Source: Ziziphus jujuba (lineage: Eukaryota; Streptophyta; Magnoliopsida; Rosales; Rhamnaceae). Taken from it: 64,000 nucleotides of DNA. The stretch spans positions 2,720,001 through 2,784,000 of the forward strand of contig NC_083389.1 of the NCBI RefSeq assembly GCF_031755915.1, in the 5' to 3' direction. The position numbers and the translations under genes are program-made. Within the stretch, counting starts at the first letter, position 1. Each line of letters opens with the position of its first letter. Below, piece after piece: positions 44,236 to 55,866 of this stretch. Below the pieces are notes generated by a model, which saw nothing but the letters and a program-made list of their open reading frames with translations, did not search any database and was not told the DNA's origin.

Positions 44236-46985
44236 TTCTTCTCCTCTCGAAAAGGATTTGCCCTCAAATCAAAGTCATCACCCACAGCAAAAGGAGACAA
44301 ATCAGCAACATTGAAGGTGGCACTAACATTATACTCACCCAGTAGATCAAGTTTGTAGGCATTGTCGTTTATCCTTTCCAAAACTTGAAAAGGTCCATCA
44401 CCCCTCGGCATGAGTTTTGATTTCCTTTGTTTGGGAAATCTTTCTTTCCTCAAATGCAGCCACACCCAATCTCCAGGTTCAAAGACCATTGGTTTTCAGC
44501 CTTGATTAACCACCTTTGCATATTGCTCGGTCCTCCTATCAATATTTTCCTTTGCCTTATGAATCTGTTTTACAAAATCAGCTTTTTGTTTTCCATCTAG
44601 ATTAGCACGCTCACTCAAAGGTAAAGGTGTTAGATCTAATGGAGTCAAAGGATTAAAACCATAAAAAATTTCAAATGGTGTATATTTAGTAGCTGAATGT
44701 AATGACCTGTTATAACCAAATTCAACATGTGGCAAACATTATTCCCAAGTTCTCAAATTTCTACTAATTAAAGCACGTAACAAAGCGGACAAGGTTATAT
44801 TCACAACTTCGGTTTGCCCATCTGTTTGTGGGTGGCAAGTAGTTGAAAATAAAAGCTTAGTACCTAACTTAGCCCACAAAGTTTTCCAAAAATAACTTAA
44901 GAAGTTAGCATCCCTATCCGAAACAATAGTTCTTGGCATTCCATGCAATCTCACAATTTCCTTGAAAAATAAATTAGCAACATTGGATGCATCATCAGTT
45001 TTATTACATGCAATAAAATGTGCCATCTTAGAAAACCTATATACTACAAAAAATATTGAATCCTTACCTGTCATTGACCTAGGTAAACCAAGAATAAAAT
45101 CCATAGATAAATCTACCCAAGGTTAGGTAGGAATCGGCAAAGGTTTGTACAATCCATGCGGCTTCAATGTTGATTTTGTTTTTCGGCACTTCAAACATCT
45201 TTCACAAATTCTCTCAACATCTCTCCTCATGTTAGGCCAACAAAAATGTTCTTGCAGCAAGGATAAAGTTTTAAAAACACCAAAATGATCCATTAAACCA
45301 CCCCCATGTCCTTCCCGAACCAATAATTCCCTAATTCTACAATTAGGCACACAAATTTTGTTTTCCTTAAACAAATACCCCTCAAATATGTAAAATTTAT
45401 TAAATCCATGTTTCAAACAGGTTCTAAAAATTTCTCCAAAGTCACTATCATGCTCATAAAGTTCTTTCAATTGTTCAAATCCAAGCAATCTAGCATCTAA
45501 GGTAGAAAAGAGTACATACCTTTGCGATAATGCATCGGCAACCACATTTTCCTTATCTTTTTTGTAGCGGATCACATATGGAAAGGGTTCAATAAATTGA
45601 ATCCACTTGGCATGCCTTCGGTTGAGCTTTTCTTGACCCTTAATATGCTTCAAAGACTCATGATCTATATGAATCACAAACTCCCTTGGCATGAGATAAT
45701 GCTACCACGTCTCCAAAGCCCTCACCAAAGCATACATTTCCTTGTCATATGTCGGGTAGTTTAGTGCAGCTTCATTTAATTTTTCACTAAAGTAGGCTAT
45801 GGGTCTTCCTTCTTGCATTAAGACAGCTCCAATACCTACACCCGAAGCATCACACTCAATTTCAAAAGTCTTAGAAAAATTTGGCAAAACTAAGAAAGGT
45901 GCATCACACAATTTTTCTTTGAACAAATTAAAAGATTTTTCTTGTAGTTCCCCCCATTTAAAACCAACATTCTTCTTGACAACTTCATTCAAAGGTGCGG
46001 CTATGGTGCTAAAATCCTTGACAAATCTTCTATAAAAACTTGCCAAGCCATGGAAACTCCTCACTTTGGTGATTGTTGTAGGAATCGGCAACTCTTTGAT
46101 TGCTTGCACTTTAGCTTGATCCACTTTGATTCCTGCAGCACTTACTACAAATCCTAGAAAAACAAGCTCATCTTTGCAAAAATCACACTTGTTCATGTTA
46201 GCAAACAATCTTTCCTTTCTAAGAACTTGCAAAACTTGCCTAAGTTGATCCACATGCTCATCCAAATTTCGGCTATACACCAAAATATCATCAAAATAAA
46301 CAACCATAAATTTACCAATAAATGGACGTATTACATGATTCATAAGCCTCATGAAAGTACTAGGTGCATTAGATAATCCAAAAGGCATAACTAACCATTC
46401 ATACAGCCCATATTTAGTTTTAAATGCGGTTTTCCATTCATCACCTTCTTTCATTCTAATTTGATGATAACCACTCCTAAGATCAATTTTAGTGAACATG
46501 CAAGCACCATGCAACTCATGAAGCATATCATCTAATCTAGGAATGGGATGTCTATATTTAATGGTGATGTTATTTATAGCCCCACAATCAACACACATTC
46601 TCCAAGAACCATCATTTTTAGGTACCAACAAAACAGGAACAGCACATGGACTTAAACTCTCACGAATGTATCCTTTATCGAGCAAGTCACTTACCTGTTT
46701 TTGCAACTCCTTTGTTTCTTCAGGATTGCTTTTATATGCTGGTCTATTTGGTACGGCAGCCCCTGGGACAAAGTCAATTTGATGTTCTATCCCTTGAATA
46801 GGTGGTAGTCCACTTGGAATCTTATTCGGGAAAACATATCCAAATTCCTTCAAAAGAGAAATCATTGAACTTGGCAATTCAAGTTCTTCAAAGTTAGTTT
46901 GATCATTAAAATAGTTTTCTTTATATATCATGACCAGCAAAGGTTTCATACATTCAATAGCCTTATTAATATCCCCAAAACTCAA
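44236..46985 (-). pseudogene. pol: pol: RT, RNase H and integrase, with nonsense codons
   Basis: RT (46985 to about 46050) has [77 protein letters not shown] and catalytic [12 protein letters not shown]. RNase H (about 45990-45700) has [20 protein letters not shown] and [18 protein letters not shown], then a TAG. Integrase has the HHCC region ([20 protein letters not shown]), core [28 protein letters not shown], and [10 protein letters not shown]. The first catalytic Asp of the core (expected VVDRFSK) is Tyr (VVYRFSK). The GPY/F-type C-terminus follows ([19 protein letters not shown]). Stops at about 45702, 45121, 44739 and 44496 break the frame. Domain order RT-RH-INT is typical of Ty3/gypsy. 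Confidence 0.93.
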
Positions 46986-47244
46986 ATAAAAATTCTGGTT
47001 TTTCCTCTATTTTCTTTCTTTTCTTTTTTTTTCCCCTCGGTTTGGCTCTCATTGGCGGAAATTTCCAGATTATTGGTGCTCTCGGGTTTGCTCTCTTTTC
47101 TCACCCCCTCTCTTGGCTTTCTCTTGGTTTTTCCACTCGATCTAGGTTTTAGAAAGCTTACCTTGATCAGCAATCTCAATCTCACCTTCTTGAAAGGATG
47201 GTGAATCCGTTGGTGCCATACTTGTTTTCTCCTTGAGTTTTTCG

Positions 47245-49031
47245 GCCTCCCTCCTTTGTTGCATTTATAGTTGATCTTTGTAGACTTCCTTGGGAGTCAA
47301 TGGCTCAAGCTTGATTTTCTTCCCTTTAAACCTGAAAACAACACTACTTTCTTGACTAAAATGAGTAGCATCTTTGTCAAATTGCCATGGTCTACCTAGT
47401 AAAATATGTCCGGCATGCATTGGTACAATGTCACACAAGACAACATCCTCATACCTACCTACATTAAATTTAACTTTGGCTTGCTTATTTACCCTCATCT
47501 CACCACTATCATTTAACCATTGTAACCTATAGGGTTTTGGATGTTTAATTGTTTTCAAGCCTAATTTATCAACTCCAAGATTACTTATCACGTTGGTACA
47601 ACTCCCACTATCTATAATCATGCTACAAATCTTACCTTGTATTTCGTAGCGAGCATGGAAGATGTTTTCTCTTTGTATTTACTCTTCATCTTTGTAGACA
47701 ACAAGTACTCTCCTTGAAACCAAGCTCAACTTGGCATTAGATGTGTCTACTGGTTCGGCTTCATCATCATTGCATTCCTCCTCTTGCTCGATTTCAGCTT
47801 CACTTTCTTCACATGCAGATTCCAGCTCACCATCACCCTTTAATACCATGATTCTTCTATTTGGGCATTGGTTGGCTATGTGTCCTCTTCCTTGGCACTT
47901 AAAACAAATTATTTCTCTGGATTTTTGAGGTTTAGGATCAGATTTTATCTCACCTCTAAGTGCTTGGACAGATTCGGTCTTGGCCTCCCTTTTTGACCGG
48001 TTGGTACTTTCTTCTCCAGCTTTCGGTTTTGGTTTGATTTCATTAGCTGAATTATTTCTCCAGCCACTTGAATTGATTCTCCCACTGCTGGAAACACCTC
48101 CAAGCCATGATCTTATACCCCTCCTCTTGAATTGGTGCTCAAGCTTAATGGCTACATGCAACATCTCCTCCAACTCCAAGTATTGTTGCAATTCAAGCTG
48201 GTTGGCAATGTCACGGTTCAAACCACCAAGAAATCTCGCCATTGTTGCCTCCCTATCCTTATTCATATTCAGCCTCATCATGAGCATCTCCATCTCTTTG
48301 TAATAATCCTCCACGGACCTACTTCTTTGAGACAAAGATTGAAGCCTTTGATGCAGCAACCTATGGTAATGTGATGGCATAAACTGCTTTCTCATGGCTC
48401 CTTTCAATTGTCGCCATGTTGTGATCAAGTCATCACCAACTCTCCTCTGGGTGCCTTTCTCATTTGTCCACCATTGGAGTGCATAATGGCCAAACTCCAT
48501 TGCTGCCAACTTCTCCTTCTTACCCTCCGAATAATTATGGCAGTCGAATATCATCTCCATCTTTTCTTCCCACTCCAAATATGCCTCGGGATCACTTTTT
48601 CCCATGAATGGTGGGATGTTGATCTTGATATTGCTAAGATTTTCATCTGCTTCTTCCCTCCTATACCTACCATGGTCAGCTCTCTCTTGGACAGCAAAGG
48701 TTTCATCCATGCCTTCCTCAAAGTCTCCACCGAAATTCTCCTCCTCAAATTCCTCTCTCGGTCTCTCACGGCCTTTTCGTCCTCGACCTTGACCATCATG
48801 AAATTCTTGCCTATTTCTTGTGTTCGGCATTCCTTGGGAAACTTCTAGCCTTCCCATCCTTTGATTCATGTGCTCAACTTGAACACTCACCCGCTGTAAT
48901 TGTTCCAAAACAGCTTTGAATTCCGTTTGCTCACCACTCCAGGTAGCTCGTGGATCACCATGAAATCCTACGGACTCCTCCTCATTAATTCGCAAAGGTG
49001 GGTCTCCTCTCCTCACCCTTGAATCTGCCAT
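47245..49031 (-). pseudogene. gag: gag-protease with two or more nonsense codons
   Basis: ATG at 49031 (MADSRVRRGDPPLRINEEES). The gag core is intact for 450 codons, with AYLEWEEKMEMIFDCHNYSE, HYHRLLHQRLQSLSQRSRSV and zinc knuckle CFKCQGRGHIANQCPN (near 47910). A TAA at 47679-47681 replaces a Gln codon; the protease (47621-47265) keeps MIIDSGSCTNVIS and HILLGRPWQFDKD. A second Gln-to-TAA change lies near 47263. The lysine/glutamate-rich linker to RT (47200-46986) is further broken. Compared with the open frame at 17232 the proteins are very similar, so these are close subfamilies. Confidence 0.92.
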
Positions 49032-50164
49032 GTTAGTATGAATAATACAAAAATAAAATAAATTCTCACTAGATTCACTCCCTTACATGTTTCACTCAAT
49101 ATAAGAACTTGACACTCATGTTTGCACACTAATTTCGGCTTTTAACCCTCTTTTGAGCTCACACTCTCTTGCCTTTTTCCACTCAAAGTTCTATTTAAAA
49201 CACCCACAAAACAGAAATTAGATTACAAGTATGTTTTAATTAAACTTATCAATAAAACAGTAGCTAAAAGTAGGCAATACCGAAAGAATTCAACAAAACC
49301 TAGTTTTGGCTTTTCTAGGCAAAATAAAGCAAATTAATGAGAAAACTTTGGAATTTTGAAGAACTGGACCAGATGATAATAGATTATGAGTTCAAGAATA
49401 AAATTCTAGAAAAAGAAATCCAAATACGGACAAGAATCAAATTGAACAAAAATATAGAATAGTTGTTGGTTGTTTTGTTCGTTTTAATTCAAGTTTTTGT
49501 ATCAAATCCTTTAACTAATTTTAATCCAAATAACATAAGCACCCAAAATTCAAATATCCAAAAAAATAATTCTCCAGAAACTCAAAATATCAAAAATCAA
49601 ATCTCCAAATCAAACAAGTTCCCAAACTCAAATTTCAACACCAAATTCAACAAACTCAAATTTTTTTTTTTATTCGGCTTTACCTCTTCTTCTTTTTTTT
49701 TTTTTTCGCTCACAGAACGTAAACAACTGCATTAGCAAGAATAATTACCAAAATTGCAATTCCAACTCCAAAACAAACACCAAACCCGTGACCTCCCAAT
49801 CAAAAATTCAAATTGTGCGATTTTTTTTTTTTATTCAGCAAACCCCACTCTTCAAAATTTTTTTTTTTTAATATATGAATGCAAATATTTAAGAGTAAAA
49901 CAGCAAAGAAAATCAACAAAAACCAAAATTAACTAGAACAATGATGAAAAACAACCAACAAATTAGGAAACAAAAATACGATAAAACTAGGAAACCTAAT
50001 TCAACTAAGAATGAATTTTTGTTTTTTTGTTTTTTTAATGATGCAGAATGTGTATGATAATAGAAGCAATCTTAACCTAATGCTAAAATTGTAGATTAAC
50101 ACAAAAATAAATAAAGCAAATAAAGATAGATCAAACCTGAACAAAATTTGGCTTTGATACCAAA
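49032..50164 (-). other. Leader of the near-complete element, homopolymer-rich
   Basis: About 1.1 kb between LTR and gag, matching the leaders at 16061-17231 and 2441-3617. On the plus strand it carries T runs near 49659, 49697, 49819, 49860 and 50018. It includes the primer site at 50151-50162. No coding content. Confidence 0.8.
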
Positions 50165-51280
50165 TGATACGAACCTAGGATGACCTGCTCCTAAACCCGT
50201 ATCATATTAGCCCGGATCTTAATTAAGTTCAAGTTCTAATGGAATTGACCTCAACCCCTAACCAACCTGTGGTTAGAAACCTTGGTATAATGTAGACGCC
50301 ACAACAGGGGATGGAAAACCTATTGATAAGTCAAGCTAAAACAACCAATTCTCTGATGGTGTTTTAGGTGTTCTCAAAGAACAAAGAGATAATTAATCTC
50401 ACAAGTGTTTTCTCAATAAAATCAAGGTTGTATTCTTATTGAAAATAAGCTTTTAAATAGGCTTTGAAAGAAACCAAATAAACCCTAAAAACCCTAGGAA
50501 AAACCAGCCACACAATGAAGAGTCCTAGCTTGACCGAATCTTTCCTTTTCCTAGTCTAATTAATTAATTCCCTTATTTTCAATTAGGAATTAATTAATTT
50601 TCAAATAAAATAAAAACTTTCCTAAACTTATTTGTTCAATAAGTGAATAAATACAAATCCAAAATTAAAGATAGTTTCCTAAAACAAAAGGAAACATAAG
50701 TTAGGAAACTAAATATGGTAATTTTTGGCTAGGTTGATAATGACCCTTCTTTGACCTAATTGGACTCCAAATCAGCCTCAATAGTCTTTTTGGAATGCAA
50801 AATAAGCTTATTATGAAGTTCCTCACGTTGCCCTTGCTTAGAAATATGAGAAAAGGCTAATACAGTAAAATACAGTAAAGCTAGCAAAGAATACAACAAA
50901 TTTCGGCCTTTCTTCCCCTTATGCGCAAACCACTATGTTGTTCAGCTTTGAAGCTGCTTTGGCTGGTTTCTATGACTCATCCACCATATGAATTGAACCC
51001 ATAAGAATGGGGATCCAATTCATACAACCTGACCTCCATATTGGCACTAAAAACGTCACTCGGGCCCATTTTGGCTTCTATTGCTTGTATGAGTAAAACA
51101 GGCCTTGGTTCTTTAGATATGGACAACCCCTCTTGATTATGACTTGTTCCTTGGATAAAGGCAGTAAGATTGTCCTTGAACTTCTTGGCTTGGGCTTTAG
51201 TGATCGGCCCCACCTTCATCTGTATTGGATCAACACCCCAGCGGGTTGTCGGTTGAACTGTCTCGGGCGGATTCGCATCA
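50165..51280 (-). repeat. 5' LTR of the near-complete element
   Basis: Plus-strand borders TGATACGAACCTAGGATG and GGGCGGATTCGCATCA. The internal promoter block AAGCTTTTAAATAGGCTTTG differs slightly from the TATTTAAAGG of other copies. Its Pol-tail portion is in frame with the plastid cemA fragment to its right. Confidence 0.92.
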
Positions 51281-51522
51281 AAATGTGTTTCCAGGTATTC
51301 CTTTATCATTTCGTCCAAAAGGGAGAGTTCTTCTAATTCTATTAATTTTTTTAAAATACTTTTTTCTTGAATATCATCTAAACAAATTTTGGAGTGTCTA
51401 GTATGCCACCGATTAGTAATCCAAGATTCCATACTTTTATTAAATGAGAGAGAGATCCACCAAGGCAAAAATACTATAAATGAAAGATATACAAGGGAAA
51501 TGAATGCTTTCTCTTTTGCCAT
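51281..51522 (-). pseudogene. cemA: Plastid cemA N-terminal fragment (NUPT)
   Basis: cemA (ycf10) encodes an inner-envelope protein of plastids. The minus-strand frame from ATG 51522 starts [20 protein letters not shown], followed by a hydrophobic segment and then [20 protein letters not shown]. About 80 of the usual about 230 codons are present, with no stop. It is cut by the LTR at 51280 and the frame continues through the LTR for another 100 codons. It follows ycf4 as in plastomes. Confidence 0.93.
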
Positions 51523-51921
51523 TTTTTCATCTTGGAATTTTTAAATGAACTCGCCTCATTTGTCGACTCAATACTACTATTTCTATTTCTATCACGCATT
51601 AGTTCTATAACATTAAAAGTTATAGAGCCCATGAATCTATTTCCTATTTTTTATTTGTGATTCAGTAAAGTGGTTAGTCCTTGAATGTAGAAAGAATACA
51701 GAATAACAATACCGAAATACAATAAGAAAGAGTGCACTTCAAATTCGAAAAAAAAAAAAAAAAAGCAATTTCTTTTTATGACTGTTCCTTGTTCGTGTGC
51801 ATTTAGCTTAAATGAGCATTCTGAAGAAACTTCAGTTAAGTTGTGCTATCTAAAAAAGAGGATTCTTGAGTTTTCATTTTTTCCCTCTTGCTAAGAAAGT
51901 TGTCATTCTTCAGTTCTTGTT

Positions 51922-52477
51922 TCAAAATACTTCAATTGGTACACGTAAGAAATAGGCCAATTTGGCAGCTTTTTGCTCAATTTCTTGTAAAGTCAAATTC
52001 TCATTAAGACAAGCCAAGGGAATGGACCCTTGGCCTTCAATTTCCATATAAAGGGCACGACGAGCATAAATACCCTTTTTAACTTCTATTCTAATGGACT
52101 GAATGTCTTTCATAAAGAATCAGAGGAAGATGCTATAATTTTTTTCCAAGAAATCCCCAACGAAAAATACACACTATTCCTTGTTTTATATCGAATCGAT
52201 CATAACCACTACCTACATTCCACGAAATTGTGCACCACAAATAGGAACTAATAAAAAGACCTGCGACTCCATAGAAAGACATCACGATCCCTTGTGGGAA
52301 AAAACTTATTTGCTCAGAAGGAACTAAAGATATAAAATTTGTACCAAAATAACTGGAAGTTCTAACCAATAAAAATCCTAATGAACCTCAAAAAAGCATA
52401 AAGGCCCAGCAGAAATTACTAATTTTTTAAGACCCCATTATAAGTTCTATCCATATACAGTCTGATCGCCTACTCAT
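51922..52477 (-). pseudogene. ycf4: Plastid ycf4 pseudogene (NUPT)
   Basis: Ycf4 helps assemble photosystem I. The start is at about 52477 (MSRRSDCIWIELI). A stop follows at GS*KISNFCWA, then a TGA before [14 protein letters not shown]. Conserved stretches include [38 protein letters not shown] and, after a frameshift near 52125 in an A run, [20 protein letters not shown] and [20 protein letters not shown]. Length matches the family (about 184 codons). Confidence 0.94.
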
Positions 52478-52900
52478 ACTATTCTAGATCTAGTTGCATT
52501 TTATTGGAATTGGGGAATAACAAAAAAAAAAAATTTACTTTCATTTTCTTGTTTCCGAAGTAACTTTCATCAACTACCACTGTTATGATGTGAACTTTTA
52601 GGAGTAATTCATCGAATTGCCTAGATCTAAACTAAACTATGAACATCCTTTTCATATGATATCTTAAAGATATCCACATACCTATATCGACTTTACATTT
52701 CAAAAATTCATCCTGATATCGATCCATTTGAAAATACCTCTAACTCAGTTACTCATATATCATGTTTACACATTCATATGAGCTTATGCTCGGAAGAAGC
52801 CACACATTATACCATATTCTAATAAATAGATAACCGTGCTATGATTCACGTAAATCATGAAAAAAAAAATAAATAGATAAGATTTTGCCCCATCATATTT

Positions 52901-53011
52901 AAAAATTTTGTTTTTTTGAACATGAAGAGATAAAGAAACCATTGCGATTGCCAGAAACACTAAGCCCACTAAAGGCACAAAAATAGAGGGTAAGGTGGTA
53001 AGAATTGTCAT
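52901..53011 (-). pseudogene. psaI: Plastid psaI copy (photosystem I subunit VIII), stop lost
   Basis: The frame from ATG 53011 reads [20 protein letters not shown], then [17 protein letters not shown]. This is the 36-residue single-helix subunit psaI. The normal stop after KNKIV is destroyed by a small indel, so the frame runs on for about 39 non-plastid-protein codons. It lies between ycf4 and accD as in plastomes. Confidence 0.9.
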
Positions 53012-53029
53012 TGAATGGGTACCTCGATT

Positions 53030-53949
53030 TAATATATTATTTGTACCTGTTATTTATTGTTATATTAATCTTTTAACCTGTTATAAAGATATCTTATAAT
53101 TTATATAATAATTATACTATTATACTGAGTATACCTAAGTGAGTATATACACTAATTAATATTAATTATTAATAAAGGGTATATAATGTATATATACTAA
53201 GATATAATAAAATAAGATAATAAAATAAGGATATAATAAGGAGTTTATAATATAAGAATCTATAGACTGATATATATATATATTTTTAATATATTTAATA
53301 TATATTAAAAAAAATTTTAATATATATGAAATAAAAAAAAATTATAAGTCTGTAAAGTATATAATATACTAGAATATACTAAGTACATATATAATATAAT
53401 TAGTGTAAATCAAAAGTGTAAATATGTAAATATGTAAATAAAATAAGTAAATAAATGGGCTTATTCATCTTTCTGCATGCAATATATGTATGATAATTCA
53501 CTTTTTTATTATGTTCATTATTTATTTTTATTATTGTTCATTTTGTTTTTCCCTACGCAAAAAAATTCGTTATAATACGATCCGACAAAAGAGATCCTTA
53601 GTAAAATCAGGGACTCCTGAGGGATATAGAAAGATGCAGGACCCCCTTGCCCAATTTTATGGACGAAAGAGACAGAATTCGCTCTTTTTATTTTGTTTGA
53701 TAGAGATTTCCTGATGGGCTATCGATAAAAAAAAGTATCCGCATGATTCTTTTTCCAATTTAATCTTATGTTACCAAAGAAAAATCCATTCTTGGAATTT
53801 TGACTTTGCTTCCTCTAAACTAAATAAATACTTGGTTACCATAAAACAAGTAATAAATTTTTGAATTTATTAAATCTAATATTTTATTAAATATTAAATT
53901 CAAGATAAAATTAAGGATAAGGATATATGGCTCTCCTTAATTTTATTTT
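53030..53949. other. Plastid accD-psaI spacer, AT-rich (NUPT)
   Basis: No gene is seen. 53090-53450 is very AT-rich with short tandem units such as ATAATAAAATAAG and TATATATAT. The remainder (for example 53560-53700, with AAAAGAGATCCTTAGTAAAA) looks like ordinary plastid spacer. Collinearity with accD and psaI supports plastid origin. Confidence 0.65.
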
Positions 53950-55643
53950 TTATTTCATTTTTTTATTCAAAGGAAAGGAAGCATGGAGCTGAAATAACTC
54001 ACTCAGAATGCCTTTTACAAGATTACATGGTACGATTGGATCGAATAAGCCTTTATGGAATAAATATTTAGCTGCTTGTGCACCCTCGGGTACTGTCCTA
54101 TTCAATGTTTGTTCAATTACTCTTTTACCCGCAAATGCAATGTAGGCATTTGGTTCGGCAATAATGATATCTCCCAACATACCAAAACTAGCTGTCACCC
54201 CACCCGTAGTAGGAGATGAAAGGATTGATACATAAAATAACTTATTATTTGATTGATAATAATATAAAGCAGAAGGTATTTTAGCCATTTGTATCAAGCT
54301 CAAACTTCCTTCTTGCATACGTGCTCCTCCAGAAGCACACACTAGAATAAGAGGTAAAAATTTATTGGTAGCATGTTCGATCAAACGTGTGATTTTCTCG
54401 CCCTCTACCGATCCTATACTACCCCCCATAAACTGAAAATCCATAACCCCGATTGCTACAGGAATACCATTTAGTTGACCTATGCTTGTTGAACAGCATC
54501 AATTAATCCTATCATTCTTTGATTAAAATCAATATGATCTTTATAAGGTTCCTTCCGCAAATGAAATTTTATGGGATCCCTAGAGACTATGTCTTCATCC
54601 AAAGGCTCCCAAGTACATGGATCAGTTGAACTTTTGATTCTATCTGAACGAGTCATTTTCAAAGGATGTCCACAATGTTCATAAATATTCATTTGAAATT
54701 TAAAAAATTTCTTATAATTTAATCCATAACAATTTTCACATTGCACCCACAACTATTTGTATTTTTTAGTTATCTTTAAATCACTTTTTCTGTCTCTTAT
54801 TTGTATTTGATTTAGAGAAAATGCTAAATCATTTTTTCTTTCTCTCATTTCAGCTAGAGCTTTCTTTAATTTATTTTCTTTTAAAATTTTATTTAATTTT
54901 AACTTGTTTTCTTTTAGTTGAGTTAGAGCTCTCTCTAAATCCCTTTTTCTTTTTCTTATTTCAGTTAGAGCTCTCTCGAACTCTCTTTTTCTTAGAGTTT
55001 TTACACTATCATCCATACTGGTTTGTATATTGGAACTCCTGCTTTTACTACTCTTATCGTGTTAACCACAAATGTAACTATAAATGTAACTATCATTGGA
55101 ATTGACACCACTACTTAAAATATAATGATCAGTGCTGATTTGAGAATGAAGATAACTATCAATACAACTAGTAATGTGATTATTCCAACTATATTTAGTA
55201 TCATACATGTATCGATAATAGTGATGATCGTCACTCTTCGATACATTATTCGAATAACTAGAATTCTGATAACTATAAAAAGAACTTTTTGGTGCACTTA
55301 GAAAAGAACGATCGGTGTCAGTCTTAAAATTTTGATTTTCAATATCAAAATATATGGAGTAATGGTCCCTATTGCTATCCCTAAAGAAAAAAGTTTGATC
55401 AGATATGAAATTTTGAATGTACCTCCTGACGCCGACTAAATGATCAACGTTACTGTAACTATAATTGTTAGTCTCAATCCAATTAGGAATTTTTTCATTC
55501 ATATGATTTATAATTGGATCTTTATTTACACTGGTATTTTTATTTTCAATAAGACCACCAAAACTATCCATTGATTTACCGAACCCGCACCTGTATTCTA
55601 ACCCCCTCCTAAACAACATCGAATCGAACTGACATTTTTCCAT
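53950..55643 (-). pseudogene. accD: Plastid accD (acetyl-CoA carboxylase beta subunit) with repetitive insert
   Basis: accD encodes the carboxyltransferase beta subunit for fatty acid synthesis. The N-terminal region starts at 55643 (MEKCQFDSML) and has SYSNVDHLVGVRRYIQNFIS and YDTKYSWNNHITSCIDSYLH. The zinc-finger part lies near 54750 ([15 protein letters not shown]...[10 protein letters not shown]). The carboxyltransferase domain ends the gene ([60 protein letters not shown]). It is broken by TAA at 55062, TAG at 54753 and a frameshift near 54482. Between the N-terminal region and the zinc finger is a charged repeat (55016-54760: ERALTEIRKRKRDLERALTQ and variants), an insert of variable presence among plants. 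Confidence 0.96.
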
Positions 55644-55866
55644 AGAGCTTTCTTGCCCCTATTTACATGAAAATACAATAAATGAATAGTAATTTGATAA
55701 AAATCATTTGAATATTCTGATTAGAATTTAGAATCAGAATAAGCATATAAATCCAATCACTAGGATTATTAACTAATAACAAGTAGATACTGAAAAAAAA
55801 AAGTGATTATCCCTTGCGAGAATCTGGAGTATCTCTTCTCCATATACGATAAAATAGGATGAAATC
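55644..55866. other. Plastid rbcL-accD spacer remnant (NUPT)
   Basis: About 220 bp upstream of the accD start, AT-rich, with TATCCCTTGCGAGAATCTGG near its end. Placed by collinearity. It ends at about 55866, where copia gag zinc-knuckle sequence begins. rbcL itself is not present. Confidence 0.55.

Larger units (their letters stand above)
43382..51280 (-). mobile_element. Near-complete CRM-like gypsy element (minus strand), inserted at plastid cemA
   Basis: 5' LTR 51280-50165 (1,116 bp), primer site 50162-50151 (GCTTTGATACCA on the plus strand, one mismatch), leader, gag, protease, RT, RNase H, integrase, and a 3' LTR truncated at 43382 (44235-43382). This is the only copy with all pol domains. 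It has several nonsense codons, so it is inactive. The right LTR border abuts cemA. No matching target duplication is found at the left because the left end was remodelled. Confidence 0.92.

Noticed and set aside
51922..55643. Working plastid operon accD-psaI-ycf4-cemA
   Set aside because: Each of accD, psaI and ycf4 has stops, frameshifts or stop loss, and cemA is cut by an LTR. The surroundings are nuclear transposons.
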